DNA of 64,000 bases from an uncultured Anaeroplasmataceae bacterium (GCA_949840955.1 CATKXV010000002.1:186001-250000); one strand, 5' to 3'. Shown: positions 47,513-56,640, counted from the stretch's first letter. The notes: generated by a model from the letters alone, not told the origin. Made by a program: numbers and translations.

Positions 47513-48504
47513 GAATAGCGTTCAATTTCAACTGTATAGAGTCCATAAACATTTAGATCATAATCATAGAAATTGTTATTCGCATCTTTAATTCGTACAT
47601 AATAGAAATTGTTCCCATGCTGAACTTGAGGATATCCCATAGATAATTCCGTGGAAGACCAGACATCAGAGGAATTTTCATTTTCTCTTCCCTCAGCACT
47701 CTTATAATAAACAGCTTTATACCCTGAAGGTAGCGTAATATGACTTTGAATCTTAAAGGACGTTGCCTTGTTGTTCTTTAAAACAAAATCATAAAGATAA
47801 TATTTTTTAGCTGTAGCTTCATCCATTTTTATCTCATCATAGAATCCATTAAGAACAATATGCTCATCGATATATTTTAATCGCTCTAGCGTATATGTCT
47901 GATTGAGCTTAGTTATTCTAAATTCCTCTGTTGCTGTAGAGATAGGAACCTCTTGATAATGCGTTTCATTTTCTATTTTCACTTCCACATTTTCATATGC
48001 CGTTAATGTTACCATAGTCCTTCCTACTGGTAAATCAGCCAATGAATAGGAGCCTTGTGTTTTTTCTAATTCAACTGTCTTGCTATTTTCTCCAGGTGAA
48101 ACTAAGGTTAAGACATATTTGCTAGCACATTTCAATCGGCTAAAGCTCAATATACCATCCTTAGAAATTTGAATAAAAGTGAATTCCTTTCCATCAATCA
48201 TTTCCTTATTATTTGGATCTACCGCATCACAGCGAGTACAATATCCATTTTTATAAGAATGATTTAAAGCTGGAATATCTTCAAATTCCTCCTCTTTACA
48301 TCCACTGCATTTCCGAATCTTTTTTCCCTTATCCGTACATGTAGCAGCCTTTTCTTCCACCCAATTCCCCCAAGAATGAATATGCTCCTCTACGGGTGGA
48401 TTTACAGGTGGATTATCCTCTGAAGGAGGAGTCTTTGTTGAACAGCTACCTAAATATATTAGTAATAAAACAAAAGAAAGTACAATACCATATTTTTTCT
48501 TCAT
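47503..48504 (-). CDS. Lipoprotein, N-terminal part of the split LRR protein
   Basis: The ATG at 48504 (333 aa) follows GGAGG by 5 nt. The signal peptide has the lipobox YLGSC. A Pro-rich linker and a cysteine-bearing HSWGNW / HSYKNGYCTRC repeat region follow; this motif type appears in cell-surface proteins of gut Bacillota. The middle is beta-rich, and the frame stops with TAG after a TVEIERY-like strand. The sequence in the -1 frame then continues with QLGTDPNGYRTYEKEKLG. Its promoter has the SARP-like box, so the two-component system very likely controls it. Confidence 0.8.
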   Translation of the reverse strand: MKKKYGIVLSFVLLLIYLGSCSTKTPPSEDNPPVNPPVEEHIHSWGNWVEEKAATCTDKGKKIRKCSGCKEEEFEDIPALNHSYKNGYCTRCDAVDPNNKEMIDGKEFTFIQISKDGILSFSRLKCASKYVLTLVSPGENSKTVELEKTQGSYSLADLPVGRTMVTLTAYENVEVKIENETHYQEVPISTATEEFRITKLNQTYTLERLKYIDEHIVLNGFYDEIKMDEATAKKYYLYDFVLKNNKATSFKIQSHITLPSGYKAVYYKSAEGRENENSSDVWSSTELSMGYPQVQHGNNFYYVRIKDANNNFYDYDLNVYGLYTVEIERYSCN

Positions 48505-48528
48505 ATATGCCTCCAAAGTTTTTTACCG

Positions 48529-48559
48529 ATTATACCATTTGAAGTGCTAAAAAAGTGCC
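48529..48559 (-). promoter_or_regulatory. Promoter with SARP-like direct-repeat box (LRR lipoprotein)
   Basis: On the minus strand: GGCACTT, 4 nt, AGCACTT, 7 nt, TATAAT (-10 at 48529-48534). Both heptamers, the T4 spacer, the start of the 7-nt spacer (xAAATG) and the -10 position match the regulator promoter at 44086-44116. Confidence 0.78.
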
Positions 48560-48659
48560 AATGGATTTGAGGTCTTATAGTTAGATATTAAAAAATATTG
48601 AAATGTTGTGTATAGAATTAGACGTTTATAAGAATACCCTTTATCGTTTCGTTGGGATA

Positions 48660-48687
48660 ATAAAAATCAGCCTTAAATTAAGACTGA
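48660..48687 (-). terminator. Terminator of the Fic gene
   Basis: A stem of ten pairs with one mismatch (TCAGCCTTAA region, 48667-48687), followed on the minus strand by TTTTTATT. Confidence 0.6.
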
Positions 48688-48743
48688 CATTTATTGAAAT
48701 TATTTAATTTTTCAAAAGTCCCTATAATAGGATTTCTATCGTT

Positions 48744-49634
48744 TTAATATTGTACCTTAAAATAATCAAGGTAAATTTTGAATTTGTCTTGCGCCATTAA
48801 GCAAGTGTCCCGCAAATAGCCGCGCTCGTTTTGCCATTCCTTTAATCCACGATAATAGAACAGTTTTACTTCTTCATCGATTATAAAAGGAACGATATTA
48901 TATTTTAAGCACTCTTTGAATAAAAGCAATCTGCCGATTCTGCCGTTGCCGTCCTGAAAGGGGTGTATACACTCAAACTTATAATGAAAGTCCAAAAGAT
49001 CATCGAACGACTTTTCTTTCTTGCCATTGTATTCAAAAAGTAATTCTTTCATTTTTTTGGCAACTTCTTCGGGTTGCGCCGTGAACGTATCACCTACGGT
49101 ATTGGGTAATCTCTTATAATCACCCACGGCAAACCAGTCTTGCCGAGCGTCTGTCGTTCCGCTCTTTAAAGTGCGATGCAATTCTTTTATAAATGTTTCC
49201 GTAATTACTCTTTTTGCGTTCTCTATAATAAGGTCGATACACTTAAAGTGATTTGCAGCTTCTACAATGTCGTCAACCTTTACCGGGTCACCGTCAATGC
49301 CAATTGTGTTCGTTTCAAAAATATAGCGCGTCTGGTCGTGAGTTAGGCGACTGCCTTCGATATGATTTGAATTGTACGTTAATTCGATTTGAATTTTATG
49401 ATAAATACCACCCGAAAGTTTCACTTTTTTTTCTGCGGTAAGAACTTCCAACAAGGTAGTAGGCAATTCAACTTTTTTATTTGCTCTGTCGGGCTTTTGT
49501 GCATCTTCGGGAATATTCCAAGTTTTGCCCGTTAAAAACGCACCATCAACTTTGCCCATAGCACAATAATTCCGAACGCTTCGCTCGGATAGATTCCATT
49601 TCTTTGCTATTTCCTTTACCGACAAATATTTCAT
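48744..49634 (-). CDS. Fic-domain protein with N-terminal DNA-binding helix-turn-helix
   Basis: Fic enzymes transfer AMP or other phosphate groups from nucleotides to proteins. The 296-aa protein has an excisionase-like helix-turn-helix (MKYLSVKEIAKKWNLSERSV), the inhibitory helix motif SxxxEG at SNHIEG before the core (class II type), and the active-site loop HPFQDGNGRIGR. The inhibitor motif in cis suggests it is held inactive until a signal arrives. The gene uses more G/C-ending codons than its neighbours (many GCG, CCG, CGC), a sign of recent arrival. No partner antitoxin gene is adjacent. SD GAGGTG. Confidence 0.9.
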   Translation of the reverse strand: MKYLSVKEIAKKWNLSERSVRNYCAMGKVDGAFLTGKTWNIPEDAQKPDRANKKVELPTTLLEVLTAEKKVKLSGGIYHKIQIELTYNSNHIEGSRLTHDQTRYIFETNTIGIDGDPVKVDDIVEAANHFKCIDLIIENAKRVITETFIKELHRTLKSGTTDARQDWFAVGDYKRLPNTVGDTFTAQPEEVAKKMKELLFEYNGKKEKSFDDLLDFHYKFECIHPFQDGNGRIGRLLLFKECLKYNIVPFIIDEEVKLFYYRGLKEWQNERGYLRDTCLMAQDKFKIYLDYFKVQY

Positions 49635-49654
49635 ACAATAGCACCTCGTTTATA

Positions 49655-49683
49655 AGTATATCACATTATCGGCAAAAACGCAA
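49655..49683 (-). promoter_or_regulatory. Promoter of the Fic gene
   Basis: TTGCGT, 17 nt, TATACT on the minus strand (-10 at 49655-49660). Confidence 0.62.
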
Positions 49684-49749
49684 TAATAAAGCACTAAAAT
49701 TCAAATATTTTTGCCGTTGTCGGAAGAAAAAGTTGTTTGGTGTTGTACA

Positions 49750-49790
49750 AAAAAATGGCTGAAAAAACGGGGCAATTCTCCCATTTTCAG
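49750..49790 (-). terminator. Terminator of ogt
   Basis: A stem of CTGAAAA and GGG/CCCC pairs with a small bulge, followed on the minus strand by CATTTTTTTG. Confidence 0.55.
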
Positions 49791-49801
49791 TCCAAAAAAG
49801 C

Positions 49802-50299
49802 CTAATTTTCACTTTCAAAAAGTAATAATGCTTTTTTCTTTTCTATGCCTCCATTATAGCCTACAAGCGTTCCATTTGTTCCAATCACACGATGACAAGG
49901 AACAATAATGGAAATCGGATTTTTTCCAACTGCTTGGCCAATCGCTTGGGCAGACATTTTTACCTTGCCCACCCTTTTCGCAACCCTTTCCCCTAATCTT
50001 TTATAGGTGGTGGTTGTTCCATATGGAATAGTACAAAGCTCCTCCCATACAGCATTTTGAAATGGACTTCCATCCCAGTGAAGAGGCAAGCTTGAAATGC
50101 TTGGATTTTTCTTTTCAAAATATTGTGTTAGCCATTCCTCTGCTTGCCGAAGAATTGTTGTTTCCTTTGTAGAACAGGTCGATAAATCTACGGAATTCAC
50201 TCCTGCTTGCCCCTCAATCCAAAGACCGCATATATGCGTTTCATCACATAAAATTGTGATTTCACCAATAAATGAATTCATTTTTTTAAAATAAAACAT
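49802..50299 (-). CDS. ogt: Methylated-DNA-protein-cysteine methyltransferase
   Basis: This suicide repair protein removes alkyl groups from O6-methylguanine. The 165-aa product has the active-site motif IIVPCHRVIG with the acceptor cysteine, and the DNA-binding YGTTTTYKRLGE region. It starts at the ATG at 50299 with GGAGG 5 nt upstream. The GGAGG stands next to the terminator hairpin of the preceding gene. No ada-like regulator is nearby. Confidence 0.94.
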   Translation of the reverse strand: MFYFKKMNSFIGEITILCDETHICGLWIEGQAGVNSVDLSTCSTKETTILRQAEEWLTQYFEKKNPSISSLPLHWDGSPFQNAVWEELCTIPYGTTTTYKRLGERVAKRVGKVKMSAQAIGQAVGKNPISIIVPCHRVIGTNGTLVGYNGGIEKKKALLLFESEN

Positions 50300-50314
50300 A
50301 AAAACCTCCGATAT

Positions 50315-50343
50315 AAAATGGCATAGAGTTTCTATGCCATTTT
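50315..50343 (-). terminator. Terminator of the M16C peptidase gene
   Basis: A perfect 13-bp stem (50315-50327 with 50331-50343) with a 3-nt loop, followed on the minus strand by a short AT tract. It begins 2 nt after the peptidase stop. Confidence 0.7.
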
Positions 50344-50345
50344 GG

Positions 50346-53246
50346 TTATTTTATCAAATTTCTTATTTCCTTAAATAGCTTTGAATTGGAATCAATTTTA
50401 TTTGTATTTCCAATAACACAAAGATTATCTAAAGCCAAGGCCTCTTCAAACAAAGGAGCTAAGGCTGTAATATCCTGCTGGGTAGCATGAATGGCTTCCT
50501 TACGAATTTTCGTTTGTAGCTCATAGGTATTCCCTTGTAAATAATTGCTTTGGGCCTTAGAGCCTTTATCGCTAACATGCATAACAATATCTAATCCACC
50601 AATAGCACCAATTTTATATTTTAATAAATCCTCTTCTGTTGGATGAAAGCTTTTTATGTAAGAAACAACATCCTCATATACCTTTTTTGTTCTTTCAATT
50701 TCAGGATCACGATAAGACGTAAAGCCAATCCCTCCTGTAGCTGGTGTATTTAGCATACAGCCATAGGCACCCCCATGGACACGTACCTGCATCCATAAAT
50801 AATCTAGGCTTAGCGCATTGTTTAAAACAAGCATACTTCCATGGAATGGAGCCTTATATTCTCCTGATTTGGATACGAAATTCACATCAAACTGTGTCTT
50901 GATTCCTTCACTATTGGTATGAGGCGTAAAGGTTGACTTCAATGGATAAGAATCCTTACCTAGTGCGGTATTGTAAAATTCCCAAACGACAGGAAGCACC
51001 TTTTGATATGCATCCTTACTTCCTGTAAATCGTAATAAAAATTTATCCTTTGTAAAAATCTTTTGAATTAGGTCTTTTAATGTATGAACCAGCTGTTCTT
51101 TTTGATTTTCAAAGCTGTTATAAAGCTCATGAATGAAATCAATATAGCCTATTCCACTGATAGAATCAGACAAATAGCTATGCTCATCAAAATTAGAGGA
51201 TGCACGGATAAGGCTTACTACATGACCTCGATTGGCAACACTCATCTCAAGGCCGGCATTTAATTCGCTTAAGCGCTCATATAATCGTTTATAATCATCA
51301 AACTTAGTCTCTAGTAAAATTTCTTGAATCAATGAAGTAATAACAGAAACGTTCTCCTCTAAAGCACTAAAGGATATGGATAGATTGACTTTTGTTTGTC
51401 TTTCAACTGTTTTATATGGAGAAACATGGAAGGTTATGCCACCAGAGTAATTTTGAAGCATTTGGTTAATTTCAAAATAGGATTTCTTTTCTGTAGAAAG
51501 ATTGGTAAATAAATCACATAAAAGCTGAACATACGCAATCGTTGTTCCATCAATTCCAGTTAAATCAAAGGAATAGTTTACATAATCAATCCCATTTGTG
51601 AAATATTCACTAAATAAAGCAGGAAGTGGATCTTCTACCTTTACACAATTCAATTTTTCTGGCTCTGGATTTAAATCCTCTATCTGTAATTTTGGTAGTG
51701 TGTCAATTTCCTCTTGGGTTGAAGGTGTGGATTGATATAATGCAAGAGCCTGATTCTTTTCAATAAGCTTCTTCAATTCCTCCTGACTTAAGGAATCCTT
51801 ATATTTTGCAAGCTTTTCAGTCAATGCCTTTTCTTTTTCCTCAGCACAGGTATAGGAAGGACATAATTTTACAAAGCTTTTATGCTTATTATTTAGGATA
51901 TACTCTGTAATAATATGTTCAAAATAGCCGTTCTTTAAATCTTCTCTTAATTCCTGATAATACTTTAGATTCTCAAGCTTAGAAAAAGGCTGTTTTTCAT
52001 CATATAGCCATGAGTTTAAGCAATACATTTCGATTTCTAATCCCTTAGAGAAACGACCAAACTTTCCCTCACGAACCTTAAATTCCTGGAAATTAATCAA
52101 GGATTGAATCGCATCATGATCTAATCCCTTAGCAAGAATATCCTTTAAAGTAGAATCCACCAATTGAATGAATTCCTCTTCTCTTTTTTCATCTGCGTTA
52201 ACAACAATAATTCCTAAAAAAGGCTGTAGAATACCATCATCAAAGGCAGCCATAGCATCTGCACCTAGCTTAGCATCAATTAATGCCTGCTTTAAAGGTG
52301 CTCCTGGATTATTTAGCAATACATCAACTAAAGTGGATGTAGCAATCATAAGCTTTGGGTCTAATGTGGTTGGAAAGGCAACATTATAGGATAAGAAGCT
52401 CTTATTCTCTAGAGGAAGCTCTTTGGCTACTGGATAATAGCTAGTTTGATATACTGGCTTCTCAAAGCTCTTTTGATATTGAAGTGTTGTATCAAAGCTA
52501 ATCTCCTCAAAATCCTTTAAATAGGCTTCATCTAACCATGCCATACGCTCTTCCATATCACAATTTCCATAAAGGAATATGTAAGCATTTGTTGGATGGT
52601 AATATTTAGAATGGAATTCTTTAAATTCTTCATAGGTTAAATCCGGTATATAGGTAGGATCTCCACCAGATTCAAATCCATATGCAGTATCTGGATATAA
52701 GGAATGCATTAAATTTCTAAATAAAATTTGTTGTGGATCAGAGAAAGCCCCCTTCATTTCATTATATACAACGCCATTATATACAATGGGGTCCTTTTCA
52801 TCTGTTATATGATAATGCCAGCCCTCCTGCATAAAAATTTCTTCATGACGATAGATTTGTGGATAAAATACTGCATCCATATAAACACTCATTAAATTTT
52901 TGAAATCCTTATCATTTTGGCTTGCACAAGGATACATTGTTTTATCTGGAAAAGTAAACGCATTTAAAAAGGTATTCAATGAGCTTTTCAGCAATTCAAC
53001 AAATGGATCCTTAACTGGATATTTTTTAGAACCACATAAAACAGAATGCTCCAAAATATGAGTCAATCCACCATTGTTCATTGGTGGTGTTCTAAAGGCT
53101 ATTGAAAATACCTTATTTGTATCATCATTTTCAATTGTACAAATGCGAGCCTTTGTTTTATTATGTTCATAAATGGTGACCTCTGATTGAATATCTTCTA
53201 TAAACTTACTTGTTATCTTAGTATAATTTTTCATTTTTTTTAGCAT
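50346..53246 (-). CDS. M16C-family zinc metallopeptidase
   Basis: The 966-aa protein belongs to the presequence-protease/insulinase-type M16C group, which degrades short peptides in a closed chamber. The inverted zinc motif HxxEH is HILEH at about 64-68, with the distal Glu in the NEMKGAF region. The second, inactive half follows a hinge around 480-520. There is no signal peptide, so it is cytosolic. Start choice is uncertain: ATG codons at 53246 and 53234 both lack a clear SD. Confidence 0.9.
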   Translation of the reverse strand: MLKKMKNYTKITSKFIEDIQSEVTIYEHNKTKARICTIENDDTNKVFSIAFRTPPMNNGGLTHILEHSVLCGSKKYPVKDPFVELLKSSLNTFLNAFTFPDKTMYPCASQNDKDFKNLMSVYMDAVFYPQIYRHEEIFMQEGWHYHITDEKDPIVYNGVVYNEMKGAFSDPQQILFRNLMHSLYPDTAYGFESGGDPTYIPDLTYEEFKEFHSKYYHPTNAYIFLYGNCDMEERMAWLDEAYLKDFEEISFDTTLQYQKSFEKPVYQTSYYPVAKELPLENKSFLSYNVAFPTTLDPKLMIATSTLVDVLLNNPGAPLKQALIDAKLGADAMAAFDDGILQPFLGIIVVNADEKREEEFIQLVDSTLKDILAKGLDHDAIQSLINFQEFKVREGKFGRFSKGLEIEMYCLNSWLYDEKQPFSKLENLKYYQELREDLKNGYFEHIITEYILNNKHKSFVKLCPSYTCAEEKEKALTEKLAKYKDSLSQEELKKLIEKNQALALYQSTPSTQEEIDTLPKLQIEDLNPEPEKLNCVKVEDPLPALFSEYFTNGIDYVNYSFDLTGIDGTTIAYVQLLCDLFTNLSTEKKSYFEINQMLQNYSGGITFHVSPYKTVERQTKVNLSISFSALEENVSVITSLIQEILLETKFDDYKRLYERLSELNAGLEMSVANRGHVVSLIRASSNFDEHSYLSDSISGIGYIDFIHELYNSFENQKEQLVHTLKDLIQKIFTKDKFLLRFTGSKDAYQKVLPVVWEFYNTALGKDSYPLKSTFTPHTNSEGIKTQFDVNFVSKSGEYKAPFHGSMLVLNNALSLDYLWMQVRVHGGAYGCMLNTPATGGIGFTSYRDPEIERTKKVYEDVVSYIKSFHPTEEDLLKYKIGAIGGLDIVMHVSDKGSKAQSNYLQGNTYELQTKIRKEAIHATQQDITALAPLFEEALALDNLCVIGNTNKIDSNSKLFKEIRNLIK

Positions 53247-53332
53247 ATAATCGTCTAAATATTATATGAATCCTTTCTTCATTTTTTAAGCTGAGATTAG
53301 ACTCCTCAGCCTTTTATATATGTATAACCATC

Positions 53333-53899
53333 CTATTTACTAGAATATTGTGAGGCAATCTTATAAAAGGGAACATCACATATAAAATCCTCAATGGCTT
53401 GTTCAGCTATGGAGATAGCCTTTTTTATTTCTATTGCTTCCTCATCTCTAAATTTCTGTAAAACCCAATCGATTACAGGAATCACATCGCTCCTGCCTAT
53501 TCCTATTTTAATTCTCTTATATTCCTCTGTCCCTATAGCAGCAACAATACTTTTATGACCATTGTGTCCACCAGCACTTCCTGTAGCTCGTAAACGAACT
53601 CTTCCCACCTTTGAATCCAAATCATCGGATATTAATAAGATATCGGATACATCAATCTTGTAATACCTCATCACGGCATAAACACTTTCTCCGGATAAAT
53701 TCATATAGGTCATAGGCTTCAATAAGAAAGCTTTCTTCCCCTGAAGTGTAATACTCGCCAGCATACCCTTTAATTTGGGCTCTAGTCGAAAGGTAACATT
53801 TTGATGCTCTGCAAAGGAATCTAGTGTCATAAATCCTGCATTATGCCTTGTATTTTCGTATGGTTCTCCTGGATTTCCCAAACCAACAATAAGCTTCAT
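53333..53899 (-). CDS. pth: Peptidyl-tRNA hydrolase
   Basis: Pth recycles tRNA from prematurely released peptidyl-tRNA. The 188-aa enzyme has [23 protein letters not shown] with the catalytic His, Asn in LLKPMTYMNLSG, Asp in ISDDLD and GGHNGHKSI. The start shares one base with the prs stop (TAATG). It completes a prs-pth pair found in many Bacillota. Confidence 0.96.
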   Translation of the reverse strand: MKLIVGLGNPGEPYENTRHNAGFMTLDSFAEHQNVTFRLEPKLKGMLASITLQGKKAFLLKPMTYMNLSGESVYAVMRYYKIDVSDILLISDDLDSKVGRVRLRATGSAGGHNGHKSIVAAIGTEEYKRIKIGIGRSDVIPVIDWVLQKFRDEEAIEIKKAISIAEQAIEDFICDVPFYKIASQYSSK

Positions 53900-54882
53900 T
53901 ATAGCAATTCTCTTTTCGTTTTATCATAGGAATAGGTAAATAATCCAGATAGTGGCTCATCGGATAAGATTCTTAAAATTCCATGGCCTAATAATGTACC
54001 AACAGAAAGAACCTTAATTTTATCAATTTTCTTATCATCGTCTAAACGAATGGTATTGGTAATAATCATTTCCTCTAAACAAGAATTTTGAATACGCTCA
54101 ATTGCTTTTCCAGAAAGAACTCCATGAGTACATACAGCATAAACAGATTTCGCTCCAGCATTTTTTAAAGCCTCAGCTCCTGCGGTAAGTGTCCCTGCAG
54201 TATCACACATATCATCAATAAGAATGCAATTTTTTCCTTCAATATTTCCTATGATATTCATAATTTCTGCCTTATTAGGTTCTGGTCTTCTTTTGTCTAT
54301 AATGGCAATGGTTGTATCTAAAACCTTAGCTAATTCTCTTGCACGAGTCGTTCCTCCATGATCTGGAGAAACAACAACAACATCCTTTAGATTCTTGTCT
54401 ATTAAATAATTTGCAAGAATTGGAAGACCCATAAAATTATCCACTGGGATATTAAAGAAGCCCTGAATCTGTGCTGCATGAATATCCATACAAATCACCC
54501 GATGTGCTCCTGCGGTTTGTAATAAATCCGCAACTAGCTTAGCAGTAATCGGCTGGCGACTTCTTGTCTTACGATCCTGCCTGCTATATCCATAATAGGG
54601 TATAACCAAATTGATTGTCTTTGCAGACGCTCTTTTTAAAGCATCACACATAATTAAGATTTCCATCAAATGATCATTTACAGGCTTTGATGTTGGCTGA
54701 ATAATAAACACATGATGACCTCTTACAGTTTCGTTGATTTGAACATTAATTTCACCATCAGCAAAATGCATAATTTCACAATTGGATAAGGGAACTCCAA
54801 TAGATGAAGCGATTTCCTCTGCTAAAGGTCTGTTGGCAGACAAACTGAATATTTTAATTTTTTTTCCTAATAAGATTGCCAT
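53899..54882 (-). CDS. prs: Ribose-phosphate pyrophosphokinase
   Basis: Makes PRPP from ribose-5-phosphate and ATP for nucleotide, His and Trp synthesis. I choose the ATG at 54882 (327 aa, [20 protein letters not shown]), with GGAGG 9 nt upstream, not the longer frame beginning at 54933. The PRPP signature is [14 protein letters not shown]; the phosphate loop [10 protein letters not shown] and [12 protein letters not shown] are also present. Confidence 0.96.
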   Translation of the reverse strand: MAILLGKKIKIFSLSANRPLAEEIASSIGVPLSNCEIMHFADGEINVQINETVRGHHVFIIQPTSKPVNDHLMEILIMCDALKRASAKTINLVIPYYGYSRQDRKTRSRQPITAKLVADLLQTAGAHRVICMDIHAAQIQGFFNIPVDNFMGLPILANYLIDKNLKDVVVVSPDHGGTTRARELAKVLDTTIAIIDKRRPEPNKAEIMNIIGNIEGKNCILIDDMCDTAGTLTAGAEALKNAGAKSVYAVCTHGVLSGKAIERIQNSCLEEMIITNTIRLDDDKKIDKIKVLSVGTLLGHGILRILSDEPLSGLFTYSYDKTKRELL

Positions 54883-54918
54883 GAGAAAATATCCTCCAAG
54901 TCTCATTTTCTTAAGCCT

Positions 54919-54927
54919 ATTATAACA
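54919..54927 (-). promoter_or_regulatory. Possible prs promoter, extended -10
   Basis: TGTTATAAT on the minus strand, an extended -10 with no clear -35. It could drive prs-pth in addition to transcription from the maf promoter. Confidence 0.45.
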
Positions 54928-54975
54928 TAACAAAATATCACAAAAAATATGAAAGGGTTATCATACAATAATATT

Positions 54976-55962
54976 TTAACAAATTTTTTTGAAATAATCC
55001 TCTAAAATTGTCAACACATCATCAAAACTTTTTTGTTTGTTACACAGATCTTTAATTTTAGCACTAGAAGGCATTCCCTTTAAATACCAGGCAATATGCC
55101 CCCTCATTTCAAGCATTGCAATTTTATCTCCCTTTAATGCCAATAAAAGTGAATAATGTCTTTGAATTGTCTCAAAAATTTCATTTACCCTAGGCTTATC
55201 TATAAGGATTCCTTGAGAAAAATATGAAAGTAATTCTCGAAAAATAAAAGGATTCCCTAATGCTCCTCTTCCAATAGCAATCGCATCTACTCCTGTATAC
55301 TCTAGCATATGCCTTGCAGAAGCAACATCTACAATATCTCCATTGCCTATCACTGGGATATGAACCGCCTCTTTTACTCTTTTAATCCAATCCAAATCTG
55401 CTTTTCCCGTATAAAATTGACTCCTTGTTCTACCATGTACAGTTATAGCACTAGCCCCTGCTTTTTCAATAAGCCTTGCAATTTCTACAGCATTGATATG
55501 CTCAAAATCCCATCCGATACGAATTTTAACCGTAACGGGCTTAGATACCTTTTGAACGACATTGCTTACAATATCATAAACAAGCTTAGGATCCTGAAGT
55601 AAAGAAGCCCCTGCATGAGATTTTTTAGCCACCTTATTCACAGGACAGCCCATATTAATATCAATAATATCCGCATCACTATACCGATCAATATATTGTG
55701 CTGCTGAAACAAGGCTTTCCACATCTCCCCCAAAAATCTGCATACTTATGGGATGCTCTTTCTCATTTACCCTTGTCATTTTTAATGTTCTTTCGTTTTG
55801 AAATCCTATCGCTTTATCACTTACCATTTCAGCAACCACAAGCCCACATCCCATTTCTTTACAAAGAATACGAAATGCTTCGTTTGTAATCCCTGCCATC
55901 GGAGCTAAAACCAATTGGTTTGGTATAACAACATCTCTAATCTTCCATTCCATAAATCTCAT
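54976..55962 (-). CDS. dusB: tRNA-dihydrouridine synthase
   Basis: A flavoprotein that reduces uridine in tRNA. The 328-aa TIM barrel has VLAPMAGITNEAFR near the start, the DINMGCPVNKVAKK loop with the catalytic Cys, and GNGDI plus IGRGALGNPF for FMN. It overlaps the end of maf by 26 bp. The codon at 55962 or the ATG at 55953 could be the start; neither has a strong SD. Confidence 0.94.
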   Translation of the reverse strand: MRFMEWKIRDVVIPNQLVLAPMAGITNEAFRILCKEMGCGLVVAEMVSDKAIGFQNERTLKMTRVNEKEHPISMQIFGGDVESLVSAAQYIDRYSDADIIDINMGCPVNKVAKKSHAGASLLQDPKLVYDIVSNVVQKVSKPVTVKIRIGWDFEHINAVEIARLIEKAGASAITVHGRTRSQFYTGKADLDWIKRVKEAVHIPVIGNGDIVDVASARHMLEYTGVDAIAIGRGALGNPFIFRELLSYFSQGILIDKPRVNEIFETIQRHYSLLLALKGDKIAMLEMRGHIAWYLKGMPSSAKIKDLCNKQKSFDDVLTILEDYFKKIC

Positions 55963-56506
55963 CTATTACTTTCTTAATTTCTTCCATCGGTAAACCGATG
56001 ATATTGCTTAAAGATCCCTTATAGGAGGCAATCAATTCTCTTCCCTTTCCTTGAATTGCATAGCTTCCTGCTTTTCCAAAGCATTCCTTCGTTTGTATAT
56101 ATTCTTCTATTTGTAAATCAGATAATTTTTTAAAAGTAACCTCAGAAACACAAACAAAATTATAAACCTTTTCTTTATAAAGAATTCCAACGCCACTCAT
56201 AACCTGATGTGTTTTTCCAGACAAGGCTTGCAGCATATTCCAAGCATCCTGACGATCCTTCGGTTTTCCAAATATGACAGAATCTAATACAACAATTGTA
56301 TCACAACCGATTAGAATGTTGCCATAATATTTTTCCTGCTCATAAGATGCTTTTTTCAAGCCTAAGGCTTTTACATTCTCATAGGGTGTTTGATTTGGAT
56401 TCATTTGTTCATCTATATCTGATGGAATAACATCAAATAGATAATTGGCTTGATTCAGCAGATCCTTTCTTCTAGGTGAAGCACTCCTCAATATAATTTT
56501 TTTCAC
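55937..56506 (-). CDS. maf: Maf family nucleotide pyrophosphatase
   Basis: Maf proteins hydrolyse dTTP/UTP or modified nucleotides and affect septation. The 189-aa protein starts at GTG with AAAGGAGG 9 nt upstream. LRSASPRRKDLL and GCDTIVVLD (with the catalytic Asp) fit the family, as do the conserved KPKDRQDA and YAIQGKGRE blocks. It is the first gene of the maf-dusB-prs-pth unit. Confidence 0.93.
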   Translation of the reverse strand: MKKIILRSASPRRKDLLNQANYLFDVIPSDIDEQMNPNQTPYENVKALGLKKASYEQEKYYGNILIGCDTIVVLDSVIFGKPKDRQDAWNMLQALSGKTHQVMSGVGILYKEKVYNFVCVSEVTFKKLSDLQIEEYIQTKECFGKAGSYAIQGKGRELIASYKGSLSNIIGLPMEEIKKVIDEIYGMED

Positions 56507-56535
56507 AACTAAAAGCCTCCTTTTTAGACCCTCTC

Positions 56536-56564
56536 ATTATACCATTAATTGATATCTATCGCAA
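56536..56564 (-). promoter_or_regulatory. maf promoter
   Basis: TTGCGA, 17 nt, TATAAT on the minus strand (-10 at 56536-56541, -35 at 56559-56564). Confidence 0.75.
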
Positions 56565-56581
56565 TTGTATTATACATTATC

Positions 56582-56640
56582 CTTCTATAGCTTTCTTCTT
56601 ATTTTCAATGCCAAATTTAACTTTTTTTCATAAATATTTT
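56582..56640. repeat. 59-bp direct repeat, left copy
   Basis: Matches 58188-58246 at an offset of 1606 bp with five substitutions; 28 bases in the middle are identical. The two copies flank the AlbA_2 regulator gene with its promoter and terminator. Confidence 0.75.

Noticed and set aside
47495-47520. Programmed -1 ribosomal frameshift in the LRR lipoprotein
   Set aside because: No X-XXY-YYZ heptamer or following strong hairpin is visible at the overlap, so mutation or sequencing error is more likely.
53288-53312. Terminator hairpin (GCTGAG/CTCAGC) after pth
   Set aside because: The hairpin is real, but the T-rich tail lies on the plus strand, where no gene ends; on the minus strand only two T follow. 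Too weak to call.
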